12,785 bases of DNA, from the NCBI GenBank assembly GCA_017940955.1, contig JAGAXP010000214.1, positions 1-12,785 on the forward strand. The letters are read 5' to 3'. The translations under genes and the position numbers were made by a program. The DNA comes from Oribacterium sp. (GTDB lineage Bacteria > Bacillota_A > Clostridia > Lachnospirales > Lachnospiraceae). Each line of letters opens with the position of its first letter. The stretch's first letter is position 1. This document shows, one piece after another, positions 1 through 5,927 of this stretch. The notes beneath the pieces were generated by a model that searched no databases, was not told where the DNA came from, and worked only from the letters and a program-made list of their open reading frames with translations.

Positions 1-252
1 AGTAACTGTATCAACAGGTGCACCCTTATAGCTTTCTCCTATATAAACTTCATAATTTCCATTTTCAAATTTCGAAATATCAACATAATTGATTATTGGA
101 CCATTAGGATCATCATATACCATATAAACACCTTCAACAGGCACATATGTTCCTTCAGCATCCTTGAAATCCGAAGCCATAGCTCCAAAGCTTAGAAAAA
201 TGATGAAAAAAATGGTAACGATCGAAAGAGCCAATGAGTTTTTCTTTAACAT
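1..252 (-). CDS. Secreted or membrane-anchored small protein, N-terminal part (runs off left edge)
   Basis: An 84-codon open frame begins at ATG 252 and continues past the window edge without a stop. An AAAGGAGGA ribosome site sits just upstream, which makes the start convincing. The N-terminus is MLKKNSLALS followed by a hydrophobic stretch to about residue 24 ending in FGAMAS, a typical Sec signal peptide with a possible signal peptidase I cleavage after AMA. The mature part is acidic and rich in Tyr, Asp and Gly, with short beta-type phrases such as GTYVPVEGVYMVYDD. I do not recognise the family. It could be an extracellular or cell-wall protein whose remaining domains lie outside the window. 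Transcription is co-directional with the oxidoreductase to its right, but a 362-base spacer with hairpins separates them, so a shared transcript is unlikely. Confidence 0.8.
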   Translation of the reverse strand, partial: MLKKNSLALSIVTIFFIIFLSFGAMASDFKDAEGTYVPVEGVYMVYDDPNGPIINYVDISKFENGNYEVYIGESYKGAPVDTVT

Positions 253-374
253 GATTCCTCCTTTGAAATAGTGCGAATGCTATAAAACAAAGAGCAAATG
301 CTATCATTGTAAGTTTCGTGATAGCCTACTCTACCATTGGTATTTCGGTTGAAAAGTGAAATATATAATAGCAA

Positions 375-403
375 CAAGAGTCTCCCCGGAAAGAAGACTC
401 TTG
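375..403. terminator. Small hairpin, possible weak terminator
   Basis: CAAGAGTCT (375-383) is the exact reverse complement of AGACTCTTG (395-403), giving a 9-bp stem with an 11-nt loop. The sequence downstream on either strand is only moderately T-rich. It could terminate minus-strand transcription from the oxidoreductase before the secreted-protein gene, or be part of that gene's leader. Confidence 0.3.
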
Positions 404-471
404 ATATTAAGTTTATTTGATACGGTTGATTTTATTAATCTTAACTTCCAGTAATTTTACCACTCAAGTAA

Positions 472-517
472 AGGACCGTTTTAAGGATAATTAGTAATAT
501 ACCCTTAAAACGGTCCT
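472..517. terminator. Perfect 15-bp hairpin downstream of the oxidoreductase gene
   Basis: AGGACCGTTTTAAGG (472-486) pairs perfectly with CCTTAAAACGGTCCT (503-517) around a 16-nt AT-rich loop. It lies about 100 bases beyond the oxidoreductase stop codon, where a terminator is expected. The T-tract after the stem is poor on both strands (TTTACTT on the minus strand). It may therefore be a terminator, a 3' mRNA-stabilising stem, or an unrelated small palindromic repeat. Confidence 0.45.
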
Positions 518-614
518 CTTAACTTTGTTTATAGAATAACATCAAACTTTTTTAAACTTCTATACACTTCACACCGTGTAAATATGTTATCGAAGGTTAA
601 GCTGTGTATTTGTA

Positions 615-2534
615 TCACTCCATTACACGTATAGCATGGTACGCTTCATGAATAGCAGTGAGTATCTTTCTGGGAGCGATGGCATCTCCAACTACTGTCA
701 CATCTTCATATGATTCATCAAGTATGTCTTCTAACTGATTGTTTGCTCTAAATCCGGCAGCATTTAACACACTGTCACAAATGATTGTCGTTTCTTTACC
801 ATCTTTTTCGAATATAACACTATCCTTTGTGATTTTAAGAACCTTAGCACCTGCTTCAACCTTTACACCACGTTCTCTAACCATCTTTCTAAGATGCTGA
901 TCATTATTAAGGCAGTGTGCTGCAGTATAAAGAATATCTGGAAGCATCTCAACGATGGTAACTTCATCTGCCTTAGTAGCAATATCACAAGCAGCTTCTG
1001 TACCCGCAAGACCTCCTCCGATAACTACGACCTTTCTGCCAACTTCCACTTTGTGTGTAAGATAATCACTTACAAGTGCTGTATTTTCGATACCTTCAAT
1101 AGGCGGAACCACAGGAGAAGCACCGGCTGCAAGTATAACTTTATCAAACTTACCATCTTTTATATTCTCAGCAGTTGCAGTTTTATTGAGTCGTATGTCT
1201 ACTCCCAGTTTGTAGCATTGAATCTCAAGGTGTCTGATAAGACGGAGAACATCTGACTTAAAGTCTGGACCTCCGGCAGCCCATAATGTTCCTCCAAGTC
1301 TTGAATCCTTCTCCCAAAGCTGTACATTCCATCCACGTTTTCTGGCAGAAATTGCAGCCTCCATTCCTGCAGGACCTCCACCGATGACAAGAATATCCTT
1401 TACACTGCCATCCGGCTTAGGAAGATCAAATGTCTTTTCAGCATAGCAACGTGGATTGACTGCACAGTAATAGTGCTTTCCTGAAAATCCTGCAAGTAGA
1501 CACTCATTGCAACCAACACAAGGAGTAATGTCATCTAAATGTCCTGTCTTTACTTTTGTTGGCCAGAACGGATCAGCAAGCATCTGATGACCCAGACCCA
1601 CATAATCAACTATCTCATCTTCTATTGTCTTCTTGGCAACTTCCGGCTTAAGCTGCTTTCCATCACCAAGTACAGGAATACTAACAACTTCTTTGATTGC
1701 TTTCTGTGCATCAATTTTGTGTGCATCTTCACTATACACTGTTGTTATAGCCTGGAACCATTCCTCATAGCAACCTGTGTCAACATGAAGTGCTGCGATC
1801 CCGGATTTTTCAAAAATCTTTGCCATCTCTATACCTTCCTCGATGGTACGGAATCCTTCAACACGCTGTATAGGCGTGAATTTAACTATAATCGGGAAAT
1901 TCTTAGGGACATTTTTCTGTATAGCTTCAATACACTCAAGAGAAAATCTCATTCTATTCTCAAGACTTCCTCCGTATTCGTCAGTACGGTTATTCCACTG
2001 TACTGACTGGAACTGATCGAGAAGATATCCGCCGTAAGCATGTAACTCAATCGCATCTGCTCCGGCATTTACTGCCAAATATGCGGAATAACCAACTTTC
2101 TCAACAAGATATTTTATATCTGCAACTTCAAAAGGTTTGCATATCAAATCCGGAAACCAGAATGAGCTGACACTTCCGGCACTATATGGTGCCGTAAACG
2201 GATCTGTAAACTGCTGTCTTCCAAGTCCGGGAGAAAGCTGTACACAAACCTTTGCGCCATAATGATGACATCTTTCTATAAGCATATTAAGACGTTCAAC
2301 ATGATGAAAATTAGAAAGTTCAGTACATGGTCTCGGCTCATACTTTGTAGATACTACATTCGCACCGGTGATGATGAGACCTGCACCACCTTTTGCTCTT
2401 TCCTCAAAATAATTTATACCTTCAATGCAATAGGAGCCATCTGCTTCTCCTGTTGTCCCCATTGGAGACATAAATATCCTGTTTTTAAGCTTCATAGACC
2501 CAAGTGTTGTTTTGTCAAATAAACTATGTGACAT
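615..2534 (-). CDS. OYE-family NADH:flavin oxidoreductase with 4Fe-4S site and FAD/NAD domain (BaiH / 2,4-dienoyl-CoA reductase-like)
   Basis: This 639-residue cytoplasmic flavoenzyme has the layout of 2,4-dienoyl-CoA reductase, trimethylamine dehydrogenase and BaiCD/BaiH. An FMN-binding TIM barrel covers about residues 1-335 and includes the OYE signature NNRTDEYGGSLENR. A cysteine cluster, C-X2-C-X2-C-X11-C at residues 339-357, should bind a 4Fe-4S centre. An FAD/NAD(P) reductase domain follows, with two dinucleotide motifs, GGGPAG (about 385) and GGGLAG (about 506). Such enzymes reduce activated C=C bonds; the substrate here is unknown and could be an enoate, steroid or bile-acid-type compound. 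The usual barrel motif HxxHGYLLxQF reads HAYGGYLLDQF, so the second active-site His is Gly. An in-frame ATG exists at 2555, but AAAAGGAGG at 2541-2549 sits 6 nt from ATG 2534, so I chose 2534. It is divergent from a TetR regulator, its probable repressor. Confidence 0.9.
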   Translation of the reverse strand: MSHSLFDKTTLGSMKLKNRIFMSPMGTTGEADGSYCIEGINYFEERAKGGAGLIITGANVVSTKYEPRPCTELSNFHHVERLNMLIERCHHYGAKVCVQLSPGLGRQQFTDPFTAPYSAGSVSSFWFPDLICKPFEVADIKYLVEKVGYSAYLAVNAGADAIELHAYGGYLLDQFQSVQWNNRTDEYGGSLENRMRFSLECIEAIQKNVPKNFPIIVKFTPIQRVEGFRTIEEGIEMAKIFEKSGIAALHVDTGCYEEWFQAITTVYSEDAHKIDAQKAIKEVVSIPVLGDGKQLKPEVAKKTIEDEIVDYVGLGHQMLADPFWPTKVKTGHLDDITPCVGCNECLLAGFSGKHYYCAVNPRCYAEKTFDLPKPDGSVKDILVIGGGPAGMEAAISARKRGWNVQLWEKDSRLGGTLWAAGGPDFKSDVLRLIRHLEIQCYKLGVDIRLNKTATAENIKDGKFDKVILAAGASPVVPPIEGIENTALVSDYLTHKVEVGRKVVVIGGGLAGTEAACDIATKADEVTIVEMLPDILYTAAHCLNNDQHLRKMVRERGVKVEAGAKVLKITKDSVIFEKDGKETTIICDSVLNAAGFRANNQLEDILDESYEDVTVVGDAIAPRKILTAIHEAYHAIRVME

Positions 2535-2566
2535 AAAATACCTCCTTTTACGCATGTAAACGCATC

Positions 2567-2582
2567 ATTGACCTAGGTAAAT
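2567..2582. promoter_or_regulatory. Likely repressor operator over the oxidoreductase -10/start site
   Basis: ATTGACCTAGGTAAAT is a 16-bp palindrome with one imperfect base pair per arm. It overlaps the end of the -10 box and the predicted start site of the oxidoreductase promoter. The 12 bases TAGGTAAATTAT starting at 2574 match TAAGTAAATTAT within the palindrome near the TetR gene at 11 of 12 positions, suggesting one protein binds both. TetR-family dimers typically bind such palindromes and block RNA polymerase. The binding itself is inferred. Confidence 0.5.
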
Positions 2583-2610
2583 TATCGCTTGCTTGTTATT
2601 GTTTTGTCAA
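2581..2610 (-). promoter_or_regulatory. Promoter of the oxidoreductase gene
   Basis: On the minus strand a perfect -35 box TTGACA (2605-2610) is followed after 18 bases by GATAAT (2581-2586), a five-of-six match to the -10 consensus. The predicted transcription start is near 2574, giving a leader of about 40 nt that includes the AAAAGGAGG ribosome site. Confidence 0.7.
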
Positions 2611-2686
2611 TAATATTTGGGCATTATTCATAGTTTAGCTGTTTTAAACAAATATCACATATTACTTTTGTACAAATCGGAATCAA

Positions 2687-2692
2687 TATAAT
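2687..2692 (+). promoter_or_regulatory. Candidate -10 box for the TetR regulator gene
   Basis: A perfect TATAAT lies on the plus strand about 100 bases before the TetR start. No good -35 box is at the right distance (TTGTAC is only 13 bases upstream), so this is tentative. CATAAT at 2747-2752 is an alternative that would put the start site inside the 2753-2772 palindrome. Confidence 0.3.
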
Positions 2693-2752
2693 AGATGTAA
2701 ATATTTTGATTGGTTAACTATGTACTGTATTTTTTAAACATGTTAACATAAT

Positions 2753-2772
2753 AAGTAAATTATTATTTACTT
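2753..2772. promoter_or_regulatory. Palindromic operator candidate upstream of the TetR gene
   Basis: AAGTAAAT (2753-2760) and ATTTACTT (2765-2772) form a perfect inverted repeat with a 4-base centre. It ends only a few bases before the ribosome site AAAGGTGG of the regulator gene. The shared 9-mer GTAAATTAT also occurs at 2577-2585 in the oxidoreductase promoter. A separate 10-bp perfect palindrome, ATGTTAACAT, lies just upstream at 2740-2749. Autorepression by the adjacent TetR protein is the simplest reading. Confidence 0.5.
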
Positions 2773-2789
2773 TGGTAAAGGTGGCGCAC

Positions 2790-3389
2790 ATGAAAACGAT
2801 AGATAAGGAATTTATTAGAAACAATACAATAGAACTTATACGAAACAAAGGTTACGCAAATGTTACAATAAATGACATTTGCTATGCCTGTAGTATAACA
2901 AAACCCACATTCTACAAATATGCCGGTTCAAAAGATGAACTGATTTTAGATTTATATGACACTACGATTAAAGAGCTTGTTTCTAATCCATATTATTTCA
3001 TCGGTAGTGATTCATCACTCGATCAACTCCTTTATATTTTTTCTAAACTCATTAATGATACTATAACTTTCGGAAGTGATCTTTTTAGTCATATGATCAT
3101 TTCAAACCTGCAGGAAAATCGTCATAGTTTCGACATGCGAAATCATCTCACGGAAATCTGCGTCCTTATAATAAAAAAAGCTCAGGAGAAAAGTGAGATA
3201 CAAAATACCAATTCTCCCGAGATACTTTACAATGTAATAGCGCATTTATTTACCGGACATGAAGTGAAATGGTGCATTAGCAAAGGTAAAAGCAAGGATT
3301 TTGAGGATTTTTTCCTAGAACTCAATGCCATACTGGATGTTCGTGAAGATTTAAAAAACCTATATAAGAACTATTTACCTACTGATTGA
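2790..3389 (+). CDS. TetR/AcrR-family transcriptional regulator
   Basis: This 199-residue protein has the classic TetR layout. The N-terminal helix-turn-helix, about residues 10-50, contains VTINDICYACSITKPTFYKY followed by AGSKDELIL, matching the family's usual spacing of the recognition helix and the Y-K/F-x-S-K-x-E-L phrase. The C-terminal two thirds is a mostly helical ligand-binding and dimerisation domain with no specific signature. Length is normal for the family. A TTG at 2772 is in frame, but ATG 2790 has AAAGGTGG five bases upstream and I take it as the start. It is transcribed away from the oxidoreductase gene and shares with it a 255-base control region holding two related palindromes. 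It probably represses that gene and itself, and is released by a substrate-like ligand; the ligand is unknown. Confidence 0.9.
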   Translation: MKTIDKEFIRNNTIELIRNKGYANVTINDICYACSITKPTFYKYAGSKDELILDLYDTTIKELVSNPYYFIGSDSSLDQLLYIFSKLINDTITFGSDLFSHMIISNLQENRHSFDMRNHLTEICVLIIKKAQEKSEIQNTNSPEILYNVIAHLFTGHEVKWCISKGKSKDFEDFFLELNAILDVREDLKNLYKNYLPTD

Positions 3390-3450
3390 ATTGCCACAGT
3401 ATATTCCATAAAATGCAGTCATCAATTACGCTTTACCTTTTTACTTAACT

Positions 3451-3517
3451 ACTCAAACTACCACTAAATACATAGTAGTAGTTTGAGTCTATAACTAATC
3501 AAAGACATAGTTATAGA
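3451..3517. repeat. Two adjacent hairpins downstream of the TetR gene
   Basis: ACTCAAACTACCACTA (3451-3466) pairs with TAGTAGTAGTTTGAGT (3473-3488) over 16 positions with one mismatch and a 6-nt loop. Immediately after, TCTATAACTA (3488-3497) pairs perfectly with TAGTTATAGA (3508-3517). The two stems abut, sharing base 3488. They lie about 60-130 bases after the TetR stop, so they may be its terminator region, but neither has a T-tract. Confidence 0.5.
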
Positions 3518-3560
3518 TAGCTCTAAATCAATAAAAACATCACTCTTTCTTTAGTACAGT

Positions 3561-3566
3561 TATAAT
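3561..3566 (+). promoter_or_regulatory. Candidate -10 box for the AAA ATPase gene
   Basis: A perfect TATAAT lies 25 bases before the GTGATAAA repeat array. The -35 region is not recognisable. If used, transcription would start near 3573 and the whole array would form the mRNA leader. Confidence 0.3.
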
Positions 3567-3590
3567 CATCCAACATCATCTATACTTCTC

Positions 3591-3668
3591 AAAAGTGATA
3601 AAAAGTGATAAAATATCAAAAAGTGATAAAAAGTGATAAACGGCAGTTGAGGTGATAAAAAGTGATAA
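3591..3668 (+). repeat. Six-unit GTGATAAA iteron-like array ending in the ATPase start codon
   Basis: GTGATA occurs at 3595, 3605, 3623, 3633, 3652 and 3662. The units form three pairs, each with a 10-base offset, and the pairs recur every 28-29 bases. The first two pairs are embedded in AAAAGTGATAAAAAGTGATAAA-like sequence. In the last pair, the first unit is part of the ribosome site GAGGTGAT and the second supplies the GTG start codon of the ATPase gene. The 10-base spacing puts paired units on the same face of the helix. The array is probably a binding site for a regulator, possibly the ATPase itself. Confidence 0.75.
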
Positions 3669-4714
3669 ACAATAAGAACAACCCTTATACTCTGATGTTT
3701 GGTAAACAACCGGCACAAAACATACCGAGATTAGTAGAGTTAAATGAAGTTCTGGACTCATTTCTCAATGAACCTGCAAACCAGCAAATATATATGATTA
3801 CCGGTGTACGAGGATGCGGCAAGACCGTTTTTATGACCGAGGTAGCTAACGAACTTAAGTCGCGAAAAGAATGGGAAGTACTGGAACTGAGCACAAGTCA
3901 AAATTTACTTAGCAGTATGGCAGATGCATTATCCAAAGAAAGCAGATTTACCCAATTCCTGAAACGAGGAATCGGTGTATCCATAGCCGGATTTGGAGTA
4001 CAACTTGATGCTCATAAAGAAATCACAAGCCCTCAGATAACCATCAAAAACACCCTTGATGCGTTAAAAAAGCATGATAAAAAGCTCTTGATTTGTATTG
4101 ATGAAGTTATTTCCAATGATTATGTAAAAGAATTTGCAAGTATTTTTCAGATACTGGTCAGAGAAGATTATCCAGTTTATCTCTTAATGACCGGTCTGTA
4201 TGACAATATCAACGACCTAAGAAATGAGAAAAATCTAACATTTTTATATAGGGCGCCTGAAATCAAAATGAAGGCTCTTAATATGGCTACCATGGCTGAA
4301 AACTATAAAACCAATCTCGATGTTTCCCTTGATCAGGCAAAAGAGATGGCAAAATTAACTCTGGGTTATTCTTTCGCTTTTCAGGTCTTAGGTTACTTCA
4401 CTTTTAGACATGACGGAAATTATAATGAAGCACTTTCAGAATTCAGACAATACCTTGAAGATTATGTTTACGAAAAAATCTGGTCAGAACTATCTTATAT
4501 GGATAAAAAGTTTCTTTACGCTGTCGCAAGCACAAAAACCGGAAAGGCCAAAGAAATAAAGGATAGTCTCGGTTGGACCAACAATAAGTACACCCCATAT
4601 AGAAACCGTCTGATCAAAAAAATGATCCTAAACGGAGATGATTATGGTTATCTCAAGATCACATTACCTTTGTTTAATGAATATATCATCAACACTTTCG
4701 ATGACGATATGTAA
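3662..4714 (+). CDS. Orphan AAA+ ATPase with C-terminal winged-helix-like region (archaeal-ATPase / Orc-Cdc6-like)
   Basis: This 350-residue protein has a P-loop GVRGCGKT at residues 48-55 and a Walker B motif LLICIDE at 142-148. The N-terminal NPYTLMFGKQP phrase, followed by a short linker to the P-loop, is typical of the archaeal-ATPase/AAA_16 group common as orphans in Clostridia. From about residue 270 on, KIWSELSYMDKKFLYAVAS and the following helices look like a winged-helix DNA-binding fold, as in Orc1/Cdc6-like ATPases. The GTG start at 3662 has GAGGTGAT at 3649-3656 and preserves the conserved NPYT region, so a downstream ATG would truncate the protein. No toxin, nuclease or transmembrane part is visible. 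Function is unknown; the iteron-like array over its own start suggests autoregulation. The gene stands alone on its strand, 145 bases before the AraC gene. Confidence 0.8.
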   Translation: MINNKNNPYTLMFGKQPAQNIPRLVELNEVLDSFLNEPANQQIYMITGVRGCGKTVFMTEVANELKSRKEWEVLELSTSQNLLSSMADALSKESRFTQFLKRGIGVSIAGFGVQLDAHKEITSPQITIKNTLDALKKHDKKLLICIDEVISNDYVKEFASIFQILVREDYPVYLLMTGLYDNINDLRNEKNLTFLYRAPEIKMKALNMATMAENYKTNLDVSLDQAKEMAKLTLGYSFAFQVLGYFTFRHDGNYNEALSEFRQYLEDYVYEKIWSELSYMDKKFLYAVASTKTGKAKEIKDSLGWTNNKYTPYRNRLIKKMILNGDDYGYLKITLPLFNEYIINTFDDDM

Positions 4715-4769
4715 TTATCTAAGATTCTTACACTCCAACGATAAGATATATTGAGAACTTAAAGATGTT

Positions 4770-4798
4770 TTGACTCAGTAATCCACTCTGGCTATAAT
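4770..4798 (+). promoter_or_regulatory. Sigma-70-type promoter of the AraC regulator gene
   Basis: TTGACT (4770-4775) and a perfect TATAAT (4793-4798) are separated by 17 bases, a near-consensus housekeeping promoter. The start site should be near 4805, giving a leader of about 55 nt before ATG 4860. Confidence 0.8.
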
Positions 4799-4859
4799 AC
4801 ACAAATAGTGCATGTATTCACCAGTGAAAACACCTTAACTATAAGAGGATATTCCCAGC

Positions 4860-5828
4860 ATGAACCAGGAAATACTGAACAGGCTGTCACAACTCACTCA
4901 CGAAGAAAAAGAACTGCTGAGCGGTCACAAAAGCATTGACCGCTCTCTTTACTATGCTCCGGAAAAAGGTAACAAAAATACAGTTATAGATTCCTCAAGA
5001 GTCCTCGATAACGGCAAGCTCATAGACATTCGCCCACACACAAGGTTCGTGCATTTCCCAAAGCATACACACAACTACATAGAGTTCGTTTACATGTGTC
5101 AGGGCAGCACTAAGCACTTAATAGACGACCGGCCCATCACACTTATGGAAGGAGATCTCCTGTTTATGAATCAGCATGCAACCCAGGAGATACTCCCGGC
5201 AGGAAATGACGACATTGCCGTCAACTTCATGATACGGCCTCAGTTTTTTGATGATGTCCTGCCCAAACTGTCCGGCGAGAACAATCTTCTCCGTGACTTT
5301 CTGGTAAGCTGTCTCACAGACCGTGATATGGGTGGAAACTATCTGTACTTCCCTGTACGTGACTTGCTTCCGGTTCAGAACCTTATGGAAAACCTCATCT
5401 GGATAATGCTTAACAATCCGGCTTATACGAGAAATCTTGCACAGCAGAGTATGACGCTGCTTTTTGATCATCTGGTTGAGCAGGCGGTAAACATTCGCGT
5501 ACCAGAAAACTCCTATGAACAAAACCTCATCATCAGGCTTCTGAACTACATCGAGACAGAATACAAAAATGCTGCCCTTTCCGTTTTTATCGAAAAGAAC
5601 AGCATAGATATCTACACTATGAGCCGTATCATAAAGAAAAATACCGGCATGACCTTTAAAGATCTTCTCATTCAAAAGCGTATGAAGACTGCGGCTTTTC
5701 TTCTGGAGAACACAAGTCTCTCCATCATGGATATCAGCTTTACGGTAGGCTATGAAAATACCAGCTACTTCCATAAAATCTTCAGGGAGAAATTCGGAAT
5801 GTCACCAAGAGAATATCGAGGGAAATGA
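4860..5828 (+). CDS. AraC-family transcriptional regulator with cupin sensor domain
   Basis: This 322-residue regulator has an N-terminal cupin-like sensor, about residues 55-130, with the metal/ligand-type phrase FPKHTHNYIEF and the following EGDLLFMNQ. The C-terminal AraC/XylS DNA-binding domain spans about 222-322, with two helix-turn-helix units. The second contains SIMDISFTVGYENTSYFHKI and ends in the family's hallmark FGMSPREYR. This class usually senses a sugar or other small nutrient and activates neighbouring catabolic genes. Here no such gene is adjacent: it converges with the zinc-ribbon membrane protein on its right. AAGAGG upstream of ATG 4860 is a modest ribosome site at a longer than usual distance (11 nt). 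A strong own promoter suggests separate, fairly constitutive expression. Confidence 0.9.
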   Translation: MNQEILNRLSQLTHEEKELLSGHKSIDRSLYYAPEKGNKNTVIDSSRVLDNGKLIDIRPHTRFVHFPKHTHNYIEFVYMCQGSTKHLIDDRPITLMEGDLLFMNQHATQEILPAGNDDIAVNFMIRPQFFDDVLPKLSGENNLLRDFLVSCLTDRDMGGNYLYFPVRDLLPVQNLMENLIWIMLNNPAYTRNLAQQSMTLLFDHLVEQAVNIRVPENSYEQNLIIRLLNYIETEYKNAALSVFIEKNSIDIYTMSRIIKKNTGMTFKDLLIQKRMKTAAFLLENTSLSIMDISFTVGYENTSYFHKIFREKFGMSPREYRGK

Positions 5829-5927
5829 TAAATGTCAAAAACCTTCCCGGGGTCATAGATCCCCAAAATCACCTTAAAATGTGAATCAGACATTCTTAAT
5901 TTGTTTTTGGAAACGTTTTACCCAATA

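Larger units (their letters stand above)
253..614. other. Gene-free spacer with two hairpins
   Basis: This 362-base stretch lies between two minus-strand genes. It contains the ribosome site of the left gene, a 9-bp hairpin at 375-403 and a perfect 15-bp hairpin at 472-517. I found no convincing coding frame, RNA gene or mobile-element end in it. The rest is AT-rich and presumably carries the promoter of the secreted-protein gene, which I could not place confidently. Confidence 0.5.

Noticed and set aside
1539..2006. 155-codon plus-strand open frame
   Set aside because: It is a shadow of the oxidoreductase gene; Cys- and Phe-rich nonsense composition and no ribosome site.
3591..3668. GTGATAAA repeats as a possible CRISPR array
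   Set aside because: Units are about 8-12 bases with no unique spacers of regular size; the arrangement fits iterons or operators, not CRISPR.
5118..5774. 218-codon minus-strand open frame
   Set aside because: It lies wholly opposite the AraC regulator, which has clear domains and a promoter; the opposite-strand translation has no recognisable domain.
5829..5927. Possible terminator between the AraC and zinc-ribbon genes (GGGG...CCCC and AATGT...ACATT)
   Set aside because: The stems are only 4-5 bp, too short to support as a feature, although a terminator is expected between convergent genes.
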